From NCBI GenBank assembly GCA_907163375.1, contig CAJQUW010000892.1, positions 36,001 to 100,000 on the forward strand: a stretch of 64,000 nt of DNA. Direction: 5' to 3'. The DNA is from Prostheceraeus crozeri (lineage: Eukaryota; Platyhelminthes; Polycladida; Euryleptidae). Under the pieces are notes generated by a model that was given only the letters and a program-made list of their open reading frames with translations, was not told the DNA's origin and did no database searches. Each line of letters begins with the position of its first letter. Position 1 is the first letter of the stretch. Shown piece after piece: positions 61,658 through 64,000 of the stretch. Made by a program: the position numbers and the translations under genes.

Positions 61658-64000
61658 GTGAGATCTTATGGCGGTGTTGGGAAGGATTTTTGGATATTTG
61701 AATCCGCGGGGCTTAAGTCGGATCATCCTTCTTGAAGCCAATGCACGCACTGGCCTTGAAGTTAAGTCTCTCGATTCAAGAGACAGAATTGAAGAGGTGT
61801 TGTTGTTCATCGACCCCGCGCTGCTAAGGTGCGTTGCGTCCTAGGTCCTTCGAGCGAACCCTTCGAAGGGCGGTACATTGGAGAGGTCGTTGAGATCATT
61901 GTCATTTCAAGTGAAAGTCGAAGCACTAATACGTGCTGTAAGTTTGTTTAGCTTAGTAGCATTCAAACTGACAATGACTACCGTACTTGAAATTCTTGAA
62001 TGCTATGTGGAATAAAAGTGGAATGGTAATAAGTTAAGCCAACTTTTATGTTATGTTATGTCAACTTTTTACCGATCTTTTTTTTCTTTTATAGAATATT
62101 TCTGATTCGTTTATTAAAAAATTACGCTGAAGAATATTAACAATTCGTGGTCTCACAACTCCATTGTATACCGTGTTCTTTGAATTTTCTACAATTAGAC
62201 GTTATGACGAATTAGGTCATGAACCACGCCAAAGTATTCTCACATCAAATGTTGAACTTTACATGAGCTGTACAATCAACTGCACAGAACTTTTCATTAT
62301 TCCATCTATATCGAGCTTTTTTTATTCCAGTTTTTTTGAATGATCTTATTTTGATGATCTCTCAATGACCTTCCTCCAAATGTGATAGTGAAATAGAAAA
62401 CTGGCCTTTAACTTATTGCAATCATTGATTTTCCTTCACATGAATATTGCTCTACCAAGGTTGTGTAATTCTGCAGTAAATTGAAATCTGGAATGGCTGA
62501 TGAGATCTTACCCAACACTTTGAATATCAGAGTGAATATTCAATGAGAATTCCTGCCAGTGACTCTTGAGTGTAAAGAGTAAACGATTTGATTTTCAATG
62601 GAATGTTATTTCTTTCTAAGTGTTGATCTGGAAACCAACACGAATGGCTTTGAATAATTAGAGGGCTGTCATAGATTAGAGTGCAACTCTTCAGCGATTT
62701 AAGCAATTAAAATGAGCGTCGATTGAAAATGCTAGAGCATCATTGATATCGTGTTTGAAATATTTAAATCTTTTTCAAAAGTACCTCGCATAGCATGTGT
62801 TAAAGTATCATTCTTAAACTCTAGTTTACTGAAATAATTTCATTCTTCCACTTATGAAGCGTCTAATTGTGTCCAGCAGAAGTGCAAGTTTGATAAAAAA
62901 CTGATCGATTATGAGATCTATTTGTAAGATCCAATTTTCAACATTCGGTGTTGAGTGCCATAGCGTGTCCCAGTGTGCGAATTTTTGATTCTCGCATCCT
63001 TGATCAGTGATGGAAATTTGCTGTGCTTCTCGACTGGAGTTCTATTTCTTCCCACAGTTAATTTTAATTTTCTGACCCGAGCCGTTCCTGTTTGTTCTAT
63101 TAATAATTAGAACCGTATGCAGTATTGTTTAATTTTATTCCTTTATTTTTCATCATCATTCCAAGATGTATTGATGGTCCAGATTTATTGCAGCATTAAC
63201 CTTTTACGTTTTGTAATTTGTAATTTTTACATCAATCTTAGGCTCCATCATGAGTATCTGAATACTATTTTTTGAAATATGTATTGAAATATAATTCATA
63301 TTTGAAAGAAAATTGAATAATCTTTAGTTAACAAAGTAGTCATTCTCTACTGTTTATTAATAGAGTGAAATTGGGTAATGGAAGCAATTAATGGATGAAT
63401 ACATGATTGTGTTGCTAATGTCCTCCCTAACCTTACATTGAAGCCGCTGAGGACGAAATTTTCCTCGGAATGATAATTATCAAACTACCATTCTGTGCTT
63501 TTGAATTCCATCAGTTCATATGGAAACCGTCATTACTGCTTTAGATGGACTGAGAAATATTAAACGCTATTGTTCGAATTTGGCGTTGAATTTGACAATG
63601 AATCCGATGATGGCGATCGATTTTCCTATGGCGGTTGACAAGCTTGATATTAACGAGGGTAGAATTATTAGTGTCACATTTTATGTCTTTCAACTGAAAC
63701 TCCATTGAACGCCTTGAATGAGGTGTGCGTTCAGGCTTCCGATGTTATCTTTGTCATATCTCTACCTCTCCATCTTCTTATGATCTTTTCAAAGAATAAA
63801 ATTTGCTTTTAAGATTGAAATACTTCCTTCTCGATGTAAGGTGTCTGCTGTTTCCTAATCTCTTTGAAATTTGTACAAAGCAATCGATGCTTTGTTGTCC
63901 TAGTTTTTCAATTCACGAATTTCATATCTGAAGCGCGAGTAGTTCTGAAGGAAAAGATAAAAGCTAACCTTTATCCTCACCAGCTTCTCGTGTCGGAATA
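61658..64000 (+). other. Downstream intron of the cadherin gene
   Basis: After the donor at 61658 no EGF, laminin-G, transmembrane or cytoplasmic cadherin sequence is seen up to the window edge. The short frames (61487-61735 read-through, 63520-63708) have no family character. This is taken as the start of the next intron. Confidence 0.6.

Noticed and set aside
1-64000. CRISPR array, operon or prophage
   Set aside because: Spliced eukaryotic exons, long introns and animal transposons throughout; no regularly spaced direct repeats of CRISPR type.

Overview
This window is animal nuclear DNA: AT-rich, with large GT-AG introns and remnants of many transposon families. It looks like an invertebrate metazoan. 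I cannot name the species, and I see nothing bacterial or viral.

The only host gene I can support is one large plus-strand cadherin gene that enters from the left and leaves on the right. Nine internal exons (10893-11291, 12419-12712, 20072-20456, 31238-31618, 42682-43181, 44723-44755, 55470-55670, 60019-60642, 61408-61657) join in one open frame with matching phases (0,0,1,1,0,0,0,0 at the eight junctions). They encode about 1022 residues. The order is six calcium-type cadherin repeats, then two repeats that have lost most or all calcium motifs, then a membrane-proximal domain with a candidate furin site, then a Cys-rich stretch leading into what looks like an EGF-like module. This layout fits a large invertebrate cadherin of the type III classical (N-cadherin/HMR-1-like) or Fat-like class. 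N terminus, transmembrane segment and cytoplasmic tail lie outside the window.

The other 95% is intron or flanking DNA carrying transposon remains: a Tc1/mariner transposase tail (2748-2990), a PIF/Harbinger element with intact ends and 3-bp target duplication (4048-5254), two Penelope-like retroelement fragments (5973-6290; 46003-47021), two foldback elements with 8-bp target duplications (7734-8153; 57541-57982), a LINE reverse-transcriptase tail (about 26090-26311), tRNA-like SINE heads including a 70-bp tandem array (20521-20730), and several other inverted repeats.

The least expected signals are three hammerhead-ribozyme-like motifs scattered in introns (19897-19915 +, 28454-28492 -, 55853-55896 -), probably footprints of Penelope-like elements, and a 33-nt microexon in the cadherin gene. 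I found no CRISPR array, no operon and no convincing second gene.
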